Assembly (NCBI GenBank): GCA_903813345.2
Contig: CAIIXF020000012.1
Location: forward strand, 13,684,932-13,748,931
From: Owenia fusiformis
Taxonomy: Eukaryota; Annelida; Polychaeta; Sabellida; Oweniidae
Reading direction: 5' to 3'
Length of the DNA stretch: 64,000 bases
The translations under genes were made by a program, and so were the position numbers. Of the stretch, positions 45,705 to 58,704 are shown piece by piece. Every line of letters begins with the position of its first letter. Position 1 is the first letter of the stretch. Below the pieces are notes generated by a model. That model saw only the letters and a program-made list of their open reading frames with translations. It did not search any database and was not told the origin of the DNA.

Positions 45705-45754
45705 CTGGAGTCATCGGGATTTTAAAGCGGCGTGCAAAGCGTAATCGGGTACAC

Positions 45755-45802
45755 CCCAGTTCTCCGAAACCCAGTTGTCCGAAACCCATTACTCCGAAAA
45801 AT
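45755..45802 (+). repeat. Short minisatellite CCCAGTTGTCCGAAA
   Basis: Three 15-bp units. Its style resembles the arms of the foldback-like elements at 10-14 kb. Confidence 0.6.
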
Positions 45803-46385
45803 AAAGTCATAATTTACCAGAGAAAGCGGGGGTCGTAGCTTACTTAAACTTACGTCAGTTTCATGCCATGTATTTGGCCAAATTAATGGCATGGACGCAT
45901 TCTGTTATTCATAGATCTCTCTCTCACTTTGAGTTGCATCCATTGCATGGCGTTACCAGAATGGCAGGAACGGGAGATTTATTTTACATTGTGATTCTAA
46001 AAAAAAGGTTATTAAAACACAATATATATTACGGAACAGTTTATCTTATCTTCTTCAATCTCTTTTATATAGGCAAAATAAAATGAAACATTTTGAAACA
46101 GATTAAATAATTTATCGCATAGAACTTTAAGAATAAAACAGTATACAAATTACGTTGTCAAAATATTTCGTCGCATTTAATTTCTTAGTCTCGGTCTCTT
46201 ATCAAATCGTAAAAGAATAAAACATTCTATACTTAATCACTTGGGATTTATGTTTCGGCATTCGTTTCAGGCATTTGTTTTTTATGTTCTTCTCCTGAAA
46301 TGTATTTGTTTGACAATAATCAGAGAAAGTGCGTATACGTATAAATATGCCACGCAAACAAACGGGTGTGACTTCAATTTCTTGT

Positions 46386-46446
46386 CTGTCTGAGGACGTA
46401 TTGGGAACGAGGTAGAATTAAAGAATTCTTATGAACGAGTCATGCA
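46386..46446 (+). repeat. Fragment of the CTATCACACC element
   Basis: GAGGACGTATTGGGAACGAG and TTATGAACGAGTCA match the end of the first tandem unit of the element at 11790-12176. Confidence 0.65.
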
Positions 46447-47666
46447 AGATACTAGAACTAGTAAAAGTAATGTAAATGGATACGTTAATTTCTGATGGAT
46501 CTGGATATAATATATTTCAAAACTTTGTAAACACTAGATAACTTCATTTAGGCAGATATAGTATCTTGATATATTTGGCTATCATGCGTTTAAAATACGT
46601 TCCTAAAACTATGAAGACGTTAGGTGAGAAATATTGCTATTGTACGTTCGAAAAGTATTTGGTTGTATTTTGTAGTTCTCAAGTTACCCATGAACTTTCG
46701 TGGGCTAATTAACGTCTTGACTTAGCATATTTAGCCTAATTTTGCAATGATGTCAACGTGATTCAAATGTTATGCTGTCGTGATTCGCAGAGGTTGCGAC
46801 AAGATTCGTTTTACAACAGATGTAACTATGAGAACATGAAAGCTCATAATCCTGATTATGCAACCTTATACAATCGTTATCTTTGGGACAAGAGCCCAAA
46901 AACAAGGTACTCGTGAACGAGAGTTGAATTTGCTCCGTGAACGATAGGATACGCTGTTCCCCACCAACAAAATACAGACATATGCTTCAGTGTCCTCAAC
47001 GCAGATTGTAGAGAACAAGAGAAAAAATGAAATATACTTTGCCATAACAGAATACTGTTAAAGTATTGTTTATTAAGTTTATTAAGTTTCACAAATAACT
47101 TTTAAATGCCTTCTTTACCGTCAACGGACACTCAAATAAATACACAATACAATGAATGCAATGTAATACAACGCATTACAATACAAACTAAATTAGAGTA
47201 TTTGTGCATAGCATTTTCCCCTTTTGTTTGAAGGATATTTTAAGAATAATTCCAGCGTTCGTACACACCTGGAAATGTCAGGGTTTTGATTTAATTTTCC
47301 AAGTGCCTGAAATGTCAGAGAATTTTAAAATAAGGTCAAAAAGGGCCAAAGAGTCCGGGAATTTTGAAACTGTAGACATGTCATGGAAATGTCAGGGAAA
47401 TTTGTATCAGTGTTGAAAAAATGATGTTCCAGAAAAATAAATTTTAGGACTATGACAGGATCTCAATGAAATCCAAAATGTAACATTTAGTTGATTCCAC
47501 ACGGGGCGTGTACATTGTCTAACATATATCTAAAAGGTTTACACTGTCTTGATTAATGAACTTCTTAGATCTAGTCGCGCTTCAGAAGTGGAAATCCTTC
47601 AATTATCAGAGGTTAATGTTTCTAAAACTGTATTGAAATAAACGTACGTCTTGTTTTCAAACCTAC

Positions 47667-49101
47667 ACCTTGCTCCTTTCTGTCGTATTAATAAAGCAAA
47701 AATAACATATCACGGTGGGATACGAACCACTCGCCTGGGATTTGGTTATTCACTAACACCATAGGCGTTCACCTATTCTGGATACAACTGACGAGTTGTA
47801 TCTAAGTGGAGTCAAAAGCGAAGATCATTCTAAATTGACGCTCGGTATAAATATATGATACTTTTATCATCTCACACAGGTGAACGTTAGCCTCATGGCT
47901 AGCGTGTTTAGCTTCCACTCTCTAGGTTAGTCGATCGAAACCCGTTCATGGCGAACTTTTTGATTTGCTTGCTGTCAACTTATAATAAGTAGGGCAAAAT
48001 CCAGAAAAAGTAGATCAAAAATACTCCAATGGAGTATAAAATTGTCACCAGGATTCCGAAATGAGACGAATGTTAACTCGTTAAATCTCGGTAGATAAAG
48101 TAGGTCAGAAAATCCGGATTAATCCGAACAAGGTTCGGAAATCTTCGTCATAAGAAGTAGATCAAAAATACTCCAATGGAGTATAAAATTGTCACCAGGA
48201 TTCCGAAATGAGCCGAATGTAAACTCGTTAAATCTCGGTAGATGAAGTAGGTCAGAAAATCCGGATTAATCCGAACAAGGTTCGGGAATCTTCGTAATAA
48301 GAAGTAGATTAAAAATACTCCCAATGGAGTATAAAATTGTCCCCAATATTCCGAAATACGACGAATCGAATCGGCAAACTTCGGTAAAATAATGAAGTGC
48401 ATAAAAACCGAAATGATCCGATGAACGTTCGGATAAAATCGTGAACAGGTGTCAGGGGTTTCCCCTCATCTTTCCCCACATTGTTCTAAAAGCCTTATAT
48501 GGATTTATCACGTAACATTCAAAATGACGTTCCTATATGGTTCTATGGGTTCGAACACGTGACCAAATATACCAAATAAAAATTTTACCTTGACCACTGG
48601 ATGGGATTTCATAGAAAATATCCAAGAAAACCTATCCTCGTGATCCTTAAATCACTTAAATTCGATCATTTTATTTTCACCCCTTGATGGAATTTTATGA
48701 AAGAAGTCATGAAAACACATCATCATGTAAGGGTTTTCACCTAAATTAGCTCGTTTTATCTTGAGCCTTCAATTGAATTTCTTGAAGAAATATTTTATGA
48801 AAAAATATCATCATGTTATGCTTTGTATTTAAATAAGACCGTTTCATCTAAATACTTGGATAATATTTCATAAAAAATGCACTTTAAAATTTTTCAGAAT
48901 TTGCCTTAATTTATCAATGTAATGAAAGTATAAGATTAACTCTCAAATAGCGTTCTATTTTAACCTTTTTATTGAAATCAATACAGGACTCGCTCTCTAA
49001 ATATCCAATAAAAATTCAACCCTTGGATGTGATTTCGTTGGAAAAAAAAAATGTCAAGTCCAGAATCAAATGATTTGTCCAGAACCTCTTAAGATCCTGT
49101 T
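47667..49101 (-). repeat. Right terminal inverted repeat of the 10.7-kb element
   Basis: Inverse copy of the left arm. The 84-codon frames present at the same place in both arms are identical in translation, showing how little the outer parts have diverged. The B-box region near its inner end differs from the left copy at several bases. Confidence 0.92.
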
Positions 49102-49105
49102 TATA

Positions 49106-51199
49106 ATAAATTTTGACCAAACATCTTATATTGAGGGAAGATATATAGGGGAAAACATACGATTAATCGAAGATATGATAAACTATACATCCAATGAGAA
49201 TATTTCCGGTATCCTTCTTCAAATTGATTTTGAAAAGGCTTTCGACTCCGTTAATTGGAAATGCATCGAAAAAGCCCTTACCCTTTTCAATTTTGGAGAA
49301 ACTTTAATAAAATGGGTTAAAACTTTTTACAAAAATATACAATCTTGCACTTCAAATAATGGGTATCAATCTGACATGTTTTTTCCAACTAGAGGCGTAC
49401 GCCAAGGCTGCCCCCTATCGGCTTACCTTTTTATTATTGTCGCCGAAATCTTAGCATCGTCAATCCGACAAAATGATAATATAAAAGGTATAAAAGTTAA
49501 TAATATCGAGATAAAAATATCCATGTTTGCCGACGATACTACACTGTTCCTTAAGTCCATAGACTCAACCGAACTAGTACTTAACTCTTTAAAATCCTTT
49601 TCAGAAATCTCTGGGTTGAAGCCAAATTTAAATAAAACCGAAGGACGATGGTTAGGAGCTTATAAGAATGACCCCCCTTTTATACAACCGCATTGTCAAA
49701 CCTCCAAAATTCAAATAAACAATGATAAGTTTAACGCGTTAGGAATATGGTTTAGTCACGATTTGAATGAAAGAAATGACCTAAATTTTTCTTCAAAAGT
49801 TAAAGCAATAGAGAACCTTTTTAAAATCTGGAACTGGAGAAATTTAAGCCTGATTGGAAAAAATACAATAATCAAAGCCCTTGCAATATCAAAACTAACA
49901 TACCTTGCATCAACTATTCTCGTTCCAATCAATATCATCGAGCAAGTGCAAAACCTTATTAATTCTTTTATGTGGAACGGTAAACCACCCCTGATCAGCA
50001 ATTATACGACAATAGGAGAAATAGAAAATGGAGGAATCAAAACCATCCATTTCGATTCACAAATAAAAGCGTTACAAATACAATGGGTGAAGCGATTATA
50101 TAATAACAATGGGGCTAAATGGAAACTTTTCTTTTACAAATTATTGCCTAATCTTGACTCAAAAGAAATATTTCAAGCAAAATTTAAAAATGACGCCTTT
50201 AATAATTTTCCACCTTTTTATCTCTCGATTATGAAAACCTGGAGCAAAATTCACAATGATGAACCCTACGATAAAACTACAATAACAAATGAAACCATTT
50301 GGAACAATAAATGGTTAACAATAACTAATAAAACAGTAAATTACATTAACTGGAAAACCCAAGGTGTAAAACAAATTAAAAACCTTATAAAAGAAAACGG
50401 AGAACTACTAGGATACCAAGATTTCATTCAAAAGTACAATATCACTACGCCTTTCGTAACATATTATGGCATAATTCATGCAATCCCGAGAAATTGGAAA
50501 ACGCTTTTGCGAAATGAAAAGGAAAATATTAAAATTCTAGGAGCAAACGACATTCAAGTAAAAAAATCTATGATAAATATAAAACGCATCACCACAAAAG
50601 AAATTTACTGGTATATCATAAAAGACCATTTTAAAGATCCTACAGGGAAACGATACTTCAACGAAAAATACAACCTTTCCGAACAGGAATGGAAATTAAT
50701 TTTTAGATTACCCTTCGAAGTAGCCCGTGAGCCCAAAATACAAAGCTTTCAATATAAACTCCTATTAAACCTCACGCCATGCAATCTATTTCTGTTTAAT
50801 AAAAAAATATCTGCATCAAACTTATGCGATAAATGTAATCTTGGCCAAATTGACGATACCCTCCATTTTTATATAGAATGCCCAACAGTAGTGAACTTCT
50901 GGAATGACATGTCAATTTTTTTCAATAACATTCATTTAAACAATAGGGAAATACTACTAGGCATCACTAATAATCCAGAAAATGACAACAAATCTGCACT
51001 AAACTATTGCCTACTCTACGCAAAAAATTACATTCACTCCTCCAAAGTGGGTAACTCGATTATCAACATAAATGTGTTTAAAAATATCATAAGAAACAAA
51101 ATAAAAAACGAATTAAGAATATCAACAGAAAATCAGACTAGGCCACTCTTTATTAGAAAATGGAATTCTATTCTTAACAAATTAGATATACCGTTTTAA
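49106..51199 (+). pseudogene. LINE reverse transcriptase, remaining C-terminal part
   Basis: About 697 codons are uninterrupted after the junction. RT blocks continue with DQTSYIEGRYIGENIRLI (characteristic of the L1/Tx1 group), QIDFEKAFDSVNW, RGVRQGCPLSAYLF and the catalytic FADDTTLF. The C-terminal region ends with a CCHC-like motif (CDKC, then HFYIEC) and FIRKWNSIL. This half is undamaged, so the LINE insertion and its later disruption are both recent. The sequence upstream of 49106 in the same frame is element terminus, so the ATG at 49070 is not a real start. Confidence 0.92.
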
Positions 51200-51432
51200 C
51201 AAAAAACTGTACTGTACCTTGTATTTTATTACCGTATTGTATTTTTATATTTCTATGTACCTGTATGCTATGTTCATGTTGTACATGTTCCAATTATTGT
51301 ATTTTTATAGTTCCGCTATCACAAGGTAGCTCTTTTGACTTCTCAAAGTACCCAAAGTTGTGCTTATGTGTGCGCATTGTGATGTATTGTAGATTGTAAA
51401 TGAAAATTAAAGATAATAAATATATATATAAA

Positions 51433-51450
<18 letters not shown>
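51200..51450 (+). other. LINE 3' UTR and poly-A tail
   Basis: Non-coding T-rich tail, AATAAA at about 51416, (TA)n, then 21 A. Reverse transcription would have started here. Confidence 0.8.
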
Positions 51451-51459
<9 letters not shown>

Positions 51460-51466
<7 letters not shown>

Positions 51467-54400
51467 CTTAAACGTCTCACAAAATTGCAAAGGACTGGCA
51501 TGTACCAGTGTGACGTACGACTCTTCGGAAAATTGGCATATCGTCAAGAACGCAAATTGCATAAGCGATTTGAGACGAATTGGATATCATATATCCCCCT
51601 AACGGAGAAGTCAACCGATACATCCCTCCTTTCGCAAACGTAAAAATATATACATAAACGTCTCACAATATATCAAACTAGTCGCTGCTACTAGTGCGAT
51701 GTACAGCTGGTCCGAAAATTGACATTCCGTACATAGCCCAAAGTAAATCAGACTTGTATGACGAATTAGATACTCAATATCTCATGAATAGAACGACCAA
51801 TCAACAAGTCCTCGGTAGAGCAAATGTCAAAATGTATCTTGAAACATCTCACTAAATAACAAATATTATGCTGTCACCACCGTTACGTACGACTGGTCCA
51901 AAAATTGACATTTCCTCCAGAGCACAAACTGCATCATAGATTTAAGACGAATTAGATATAAAATATATCACGAATGGGAACATCATTCATTAAATCCATT
52001 CAAGAGCATACTTCAAAATATATACTTAAACGTCTCACAAAATTGCAAAGGACTGGCATGTACCAGTGTGACGTACGACTCTTCGGAAAATTGGCATTTC
52101 GTCAAGAACGCAAATTGCATAAGCGATTTGAGACGAATTGGATATCATATATCCCCCTAACAGAGAAGTCAATCGATACATCCCTCCTTTCGCAAACATA
52201 AAAATATATACATAAACGTCTCACAATATATCAAACTAGTCGCTGCTACCAGTGCGATGTACAGCTGGTCCNNNNNNNNNNNNNNNNNNNNNNNNNNNNN
52301 NNNNNNNNNNNNNNNNNNNNNNNNNNNNNNNNNNNNNNNNNNNNNNNNNNNNNNNNNNNNNNNNNNNNNNNNNNNNNNNNNNNNNNNNNNNNNNNNNNNN
52401 NNNNNNNNNNNNNNNNNNNNNNNNNNNNNNNNNNNNNNNNNNNNNNNNNNNNNNNNNNNNNNNNNNNNNNNNNNNNNNNNNNNNNNNNNNNNNNNNNNNN
52501 NNNNNNNNNNNNNNNNNNNNNNNNNNNNNNNNNNNNNNNNNNNNNNNNNNNNNNNNNNNNNNNNNNNNNNNNNNNNNNNNNNNNNNNNNNNNNNNNNNNN
52601 NNNNNNNNNNNNNNNNNNNNNNNNNNNNNNNNNNNNNNNNNNNNNNNNNNNNNNNNNNNNNNNNNNNNNNNNNNNNNNNNNNNNNNNNNNNNNNNNNNNN
52701 NNNNNNNNNNNNNNNNNNNNNNNNNNNNNNNNNNNNNNNNNNNNNNNNNNNNNNNNNNNNNNNNNNNNNNNTCCCCCTAACAAAGAAGTCAATCGGTACA
52801 TCCCTCCTTTGGCAAACGTAAAAATATATACATAAACGTCTCACAATATATCAAACTAGTCGCTGCTACCAGTGCGATGTACAGCTGGTCCGAAAATTGA
52901 CATTCCGTACATAGCCCAAAGTAAATCAGACTTGTATGACAAATAAGATACTCAATATATCATGAATAGAATGACCAATTAACAAGTCCTCGGTAGGGCA
53001 AATGTCAAAATGTATTCTGAAACATCTCACTAAATAACAAATATCATGCTGTCACCAGCTTTACGTACGACTGGTCCGAAAATTGACATTTCCTCCAGAG
53101 CACAAACTGCATCATAGATTTAAGACGAATTAGATATAAAATATATCACGAACGGGAACATCATTCATTAAATGCATTCAAGAGCATACTAAAAAATATA
53201 TACTTAAACGTCTCAAAAATTGCAAAGCACTGGCATGTACCAGTGTGACGTACGACTGGTCGGAAAATTGACATTTCGTCAAGATCGCAAATTGCATAAG
53301 CGATTTGAGACGAATTGGATATTATATATCCCCCTAACAGAGAAGTCAATCGATACATCCCTCCTTTGTCAAACGTAAAAATATATACATAAACGTCTCA
53401 AAATATATCAAACTAGTCGCTGCTACCAGTGCGATGTACAGCTGGTCCGAAAATTGACATTCCGTACATAGCCCAAAGTAAATCAGACTTGTATGACAAA
53501 TTAGATACTCAATATCTCATGAATAGTATGACCAATCAACAAGTCCTCGGTAGGGCAAATGTCAAAATGTACCCTGAAACATCTCATTAAGTAACAAATA
53601 TCATGCTGCCACCAGCGTTACGTACGACTGGTCCGAAAATTGACATTTCATTCAGAGCACAAACTGCATCATAGATTTAAGACGAATTAGATATAAAATA
53701 TATCACGAACAGGAACATCATTCATTAAATCCATTGAAGAGCATACTCCAAAATATATTCTTCAACGTCTCACAAAATTGCAAAGGACTGGCATGTACCA
53801 GTGTGACGTACGACTGGTCGGAAAATTGACATTTCGTCAAGAGCGCAAATTGCATAAACGTTTTCAGACGAATTGGATATTATATATCCCCCTAACAGAG
53901 AAGTCAATCGATACATCCCTCCTTTGGTTAACGTAAAAATATAAATATAAACGTCTCACAATATATCAAACTAGTCGCTGCAACCAGTGCGATGTATAGC
54001 TGGTCTGAAAATTGACATTCCGTACATAGGCCAAAGTAAATCAGACTTGTATGACAAATTAGATACTCAATATCTCATGAAAAGAATGACCAATCAACAA
54101 GTCCTCGGTAGGGGAAATGTAAAAATGTATACTGAAAAATCTCACTAAATAACAAATATCATGCTGCCACAAGCGTTACGTACGACTTGTCCGAAAATTG
54201 ACATTTCCTCCAGAGCACAAACTGCATCATAGATTTAAGACGAATTAGATATAAAATATATCACGAACGGGAACATCATTCATTAAATCCATTCAAGAGC
54301 ATACTCCAAAATATATACTTAAACGTCTCACAAAATTGCAAAGGACTGGCATGTACCAGTGTGACGTACGACTGGTCGGAAAATTGACATTTCGTCAAGA

Positions 54401-55703
54401 GCGCAAATTGCATAAGCGATTTAAGACGGATTGGATATTATATATCCCCCTAACAGAGAAGTCAATCAATACATCCCTCCTTTGGCAAACGTAAAGATAT
54501 ATACATAAACGTCTCACAATATATCAAACTAGTCGCTGCTACCAGTGCGATGTACAGCTGGTCCAAAAATTGACATTCCGTACATAGCCCGAAGTAAATC
54601 AGACTTGTATGACAAATTAGATACTCAAAATCTCTTGAATAGTATGACCAATCAACAAGTTCTCGGTAGGGCAAATGTCAAAATGTATCCTGAAACATCT
54701 TACTAAATAACAATATATCATGCTGTCACCAGCGTTTTGTACGTCTGGTCCGAAAATTGACATTTCCTCCAGAGCACAAACTGCATCATAGATTTAAGAC
54801 GAAATAGATATAAAATATATCACGAACGGAAACATCATTCATTAAATCCATTCAAGAGCATACTCCAAAATATATACTTAAACATCTCACAAAATTGCAA
54901 AGGACTGGCATGTACCAGTGTGACGTACGACTCTTCGGAAAATTGACATTTCGTCAAGAGCGCAAATTGCATAAGCGATTTAAGACGAATTGGATATTAT
55001 ATATCCCCCTAACAGAGAAGTCAATCGATACATCCCTCCTTTGGCAAACGTAAAAATATATACATAAACGTCTAACAATATATCAAACTAGACACTGCTA
55101 CCAGTGCGATGTACAGCTGATCCGAAAATTGACATTCCGTACATAGCACAAAGTAAATCAGACTTGTATGACAAATTACATACTCAATATCTCATGAATA
55201 AAATGACCAATCAACAAGTCCTCGGTAGGGCAAATGTAAAAATGTATCCTGAAACATCTCACTAAATAACAAATATCATGATGCCACCAGCGTTACGTAC
55301 GACTGGTTCGAAAATTGGCATTTCCTCCAGAGCACAAACTGCATCATAGATTAATACGAGTTAGATATAAAATATATCACGAACAGGAACATCATTCATT
55401 AAATCCATTCAAGAGCATACTCCAAGATATATACTTAAACGTCTCACAAAATTGCAAAGGACTGGCATGTACCAGTGTGACGTACGACTGGTCGGAAAAT
55501 TGACATTTCGTCAAGAGCGCAAATTGCATAAGCGATTTAAGACGAATTGGATATTATATATCCCCCTAACAGAGAAGTCAATCGATACATCCCTCCTTTG
55601 GCAAACGTAAAAATATATACATAAACGTCTCACAATATATAAAACTAGTCGCTGCAACCAGTGCGATGTACAGCTGGTCCGAAAATTGACATTCCGTACA
55701 TAC
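51460..55703 (+). repeat. Satellite array, 186-bp monomers in 558-bp trimers (right part)
   Basis: Resumes in the same monomer and at the same base where the left part stops, with order A-B-C kept. Monomer A occurs in two variants (ACGACTCTTCGG and ACGACTGGTCGG). The array ends abruptly within a B monomer at 55703 (CATTCCGTACATA), next to unrelated sequence. Confidence 0.95.
52272..52771. other. Assembly gap (500 N) inside the satellite
   Basis: Exactly 500 N between satellite monomers; the true array length is therefore unknown. Confidence 1.
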
Positions 55704-56963
55704 CCTGTTAAAAATGTTCAACCTTGAATTTGGGACATCAATGATTGTACTATGGTTGTTCAATGGTTTTTCAAAGGTTGTTTTTTTCAACAGATGAAAA
55801 AAGCCATGAATTTTTCATTGGTTAGTTCAAATCCCTTGAATTTTTAAAACAATGCCTTGAAAACATAATTCAACACCTTGAATTTCACCTGCAACCCATT
55901 GAAAATGAAAAACAATGATGATTTCAAGGTACAGTAAAACCAGCATATATGAAACAGTAAAGAATATGTTAAATTCTTGCTGAAACTGTTTCATTCAGAC
56001 AGGTCTTTTTTCCAAATGTGGTTCATTCTTTAAAAAAAAGGTGGGTGTTCAGATATGACCATTTTGGCTCTAATTCACTTTGAAAGTGCTAAAGATGGTG
56101 AATACTGCATGATCATGTCATCGAACAAAGTTCCAGGGGGATTTAGAGAAGCTGTCTGTCGGTTCAAGTTTTATTTTATTGATACCTAGGGACAAAGGAG
56201 CTCTGCTTGAGAAAAAATTGCCAGGGTGAAAGCATAAAAAAATGTATAAATCAAATACCAGTGGATAGGTTATATACAAGTAGAAAAAAGAAGTAAAAAA
56301 AAGCAAAAGCATAATATTTGACTCAAATATCAGATGATGGATTTGGTTCTAATCTTATATGCTGATACTGAGAGACAAAGAAGCTACAAGAATTTTCATG
56401 ATGGTTGCTATTTATCTTTTGTTTGATGGGATTTATTACTCTGTAGAGTTGCTTTTTCCTCATCCTTGGTTCAAGGGGTTTCACTTCTTTCCATAATTTA
56501 AGCATAAATAAATTAAGTCCTTTGAAGAAGGATGCTGTTTTCCAAAGAATTTATGACTCTTGGGGGGGAGGGAGTTCATATATGTCATCAGATTGAAAAA
56601 ATAGAAATTGAACAAGAAAAGGATGTATTTGGTATTAAAGAAGGTACAGTGTTTATCTTTAACACGTTCTGAAATATAGCTAATGCAGACCAAATATCAC
56701 ATTGAAGGCAGGATACAATCAAATCCTTATTACCCAGATGCTAGTCGGTAGTTACTAGTTTCACCACTAGGTGGCTGATTCGGGTAAATTAACATGGCAG
56801 GTATATATATTTAAGTTTAAAGAGATAAATTTTCATATAATCCTTATGTGTCTGATTATACAAATGAAAATATGTCCAGTAAAAGAAATTATCCCACACT
56901 TAGTGTACTAAATGTATAATACCATTAAAAAATAAATTTGATATTTATTGGCAAAATGAATAT
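55704..56963. other. Non-coding sequence right of the satellite
   Basis: 55710-55930 is a patch with recurring TTGAATTT and CATTGAAA words. 56743-56807 is a copy of the dispersed repeat at 10768. No gene is seen. Confidence 0.45.
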
Positions 56964-57061
56964 CCGGAGGATATTGTAACGATATACTCTGGGCGGAGGA
57001 TATCATGACGATATACTCCGGAAAACCCAATATGCGGAGGATATTGTGACGATATACTCCG
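56964..57061. repeat. Three palindromic 28-bp motifs CGGAGGATAT...ATATACTCCG
   Basis: Copies at 56964-56991, 56993-57020 and 57034-57061 each pair GGAG with CTCC and ATAT with ATAT around a TGACG-like centre. Copies 2 and 3 differ mainly in TCA versus TGT at the centre. Confidence 0.75.
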
Positions 57062-57165
57062 CTTGTTGATTTCCGACCAAATTGACTCTATTTGGCATAA
57101 AATTCATTTTGCAATGATATTATACATTTAGTACACTCTTTGTAAGTGTAGGATAATAAGAACAT

Positions 57166-57303
57166 CCTATGATTTTTTCAGAATATCATTTTAATCTACT
57201 CTGTGATATTGATATATACACTCATTCGCTTTGCACTCTCGTTCAGATATCAATATCACCTCGTTGATAAAAATGATATTCCTCAAAATCATAGGATATT
57301 CTG
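57166..57303. mobile_element. 138-bp hairpin MITE
   Basis: AGAACATCCTATGATTTTTT and AAAATCATAGGATATTCT arms extend about 55 bp inward to GATATTGATAT/ATATCAATATC, with a loop of about 30 bp. Confidence 0.75.
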
Positions 57304-57522
57304 CTCAACACAAAAAACAACATTTCACTTTTGTGATTTTGTAACATGGGATCTATGGGGAATCTTGCCGACCTAGAAGTTACATTTTCAAAGAAGATTA
57401 TATTTTAAAAGTTGGTAAAAACCACAATCTCTTGGGATGGACCTGTATATAATATATATATTTTATTGACTCTTTGGTTCCAGAAAGCCCAAAGTCACAT
57501 ATTAGTAGAGAAGTTTTAATTT

Positions 57523-57860
57523 TGCTGAATTCAAGACATTGAATATTATGCAAATGAGCATAGTATATTATGTAAATGAATCATGTGACCCTTGAAGTTG
57601 TTGAAATGTTATTTTGGAAATATGTTTCTAAAACTTTTCTTAATGAAATTGTTCATTATAACATTTAATGTTACAGTTTTTTGATAAAAGAGAAATTAGA
57701 AAAATAGTTTTAATATCCATTTCCTAACTTAAAAGTGATTTAAGAATTACAATAAACAGCAAACGGCTGGAAAATTATCACCAAAGCAATCAACATTTTT
57801 GTTGTTTTTATAATTATACAATCTGTTGTGATCAAAAAGTTCATTTAAAAGAGTGCATCA
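57523..57860 (+). repeat. Dispersed repeat with paired ATGCAAAT motifs, copy 1
   Basis: Begins GCTGAATTCAAGACATTGAA and holds two ATGCAAAT-like octamers about 23 bp apart, then CATGTGACCCTTGAA. Copies are at 59480 (same strand) and 61874-61952 (opposite strand). Confidence 0.7.
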
Positions 57861-57863
57861 ATC

Positions 57864-58073
57864 CAGGGGTGTAGCCAGCACTTGTAAGGGGGGGGGGGGG
57901 GTGATTCTTTGAGTTTGCAACACTAAGAGCCCTGGAAAATTTTTAAAATCTATATTGTCTATAGTGCAATCTAAGCATTTCAAAATGTAATTTGATAATG
58001 TTTTTACAACAAATTTTACAAAATTGCTTTTTTTGTGGGGTGGGGGGGGGGCACTCCCCAGGCTATGCCCATG
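57864..58073. mobile_element. Decayed inverted-repeat element with poly-G (GGGGTGTAGCCAGC ends)
   Basis: The left end CCAGGGGTGTAGCCAGC and right end CCCCAGGCTATGCCCATG are imperfect inverse copies. G14 and G10 runs lie inside. Confidence 0.6.
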
Positions 58074-58578
58074 TCAATCTCTGGAATATCAATACATGTA
58101 TTGATATTACCACTTCCTATTTATTGTTTGATTTCATAAATCACTGATCTAGAGAATTTTCATTCTCATATCCTTCTTTAAATTTATATAACTGCTAACA
58201 TTAATGGTCAAGGTATAAAACGAACTATTATATATTACCACTATAGTGACCTAATAACCTAAAAATATCTCTCTTAATAGTCCTTAATTTTCTAGTAAGG
58301 CCCATAATGTACATGGGTACATAAATGGACTAAGCTTATAATAAAAGCATATTCTAAAACACTGAAGAAGAAAAGATTATAGTTCATCAAATCTATAATA
58401 ATTGCTAGACATAAAAAGTAATCAAGGTGGTTCTGATCAGACAGTAATAAAACAAGGAAATGGACAGATTAAGAAATTAGCCCTTTGTTATCATATTATA
58501 CTAATTTGTTGGTTTAACAACCCTCCCAGAGTTTAGTCTCCAATTGTTATTATAGGTACATGTAATAAATCATTGTAG

Positions 58579-58704
58579 CCAGGGGTATAGCCAGCAAGCT
58601 CAAAGGGGGGGGGGGGTAGGTGCATTTCTGTGAGTGAAGCGAGATCTGAAAAGGGGGTAAGGGATCAAAAGTAATTTTCAACAATCTCCCCAGGCTACGC
58701 CCAC
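58579..58704. mobile_element. Second decayed element with GGGGTATAGCCAGC ends
   Basis: Shorter member of the family at 57864, ending CCCCAGGCTACGCCCACGG. A relic at 19500-19650 also belongs here. Confidence 0.6.

Larger units (their letters stand above)
38358..49101. mobile_element. 10.7-kb element with 1.43-kb terminal inverted repeats, TATA duplication
   Basis: The element begins AACAGGATCTTAAG and ends CTTAAGATCCTGTT. It has terminal inverted repeats 38358-39793 and 47667-49101 and a 4-bp TATA duplication (38354-38357, 49102-49105). Removing it restores the LINE reading frame exactly. The outer kilobase of the two arms is almost identical; the inner 300 bp differ more. Each arm holds two and a fraction copies of a 148-bp tandem repeat containing TACTCCATTGGAGTA. 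The 7.9-kb interior has no long ORF and carries several smaller inverted-repeat elements. A 4-bp duplication does not fit Polintons (6 bp), mariner (TA) or piggyBac (TTAA); the superfamily is unassigned. Confidence 0.9.
38061..51450 (+). mobile_element. L1/Tx1-type LINE, 5' truncated, inserted in satellite and split by a later element
   Basis: The LINE consists of 38061-38357 and 49106-51450, about 2.6 kb. It is flanked by a 13-bp duplication ATATATACTTAAA (38048-38060 and 51460-51472) taken from satellite monomer C, where the undisrupted array reads on as CTTAAACGTCTC. It ends with AATAAA, a run of 21 A and a short TA run. The 5' end lies inside the RT, the usual result of incomplete reverse transcription. 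Confidence 0.92.

Noticed and set aside
38358-49101. Polinton/Maverick identity for the 10.7-kb element
   Set aside because: The target duplication is 4 bp, not 6, the termini do not start AG, and no polymerase B, integrase, protease or capsid gene is visible.
49070-49105. ATG at 49070 as start of the LINE protein
   Set aside because: These codons are the terminal repeat of the inserted element; the LINE coding sequence resumes at 49106.
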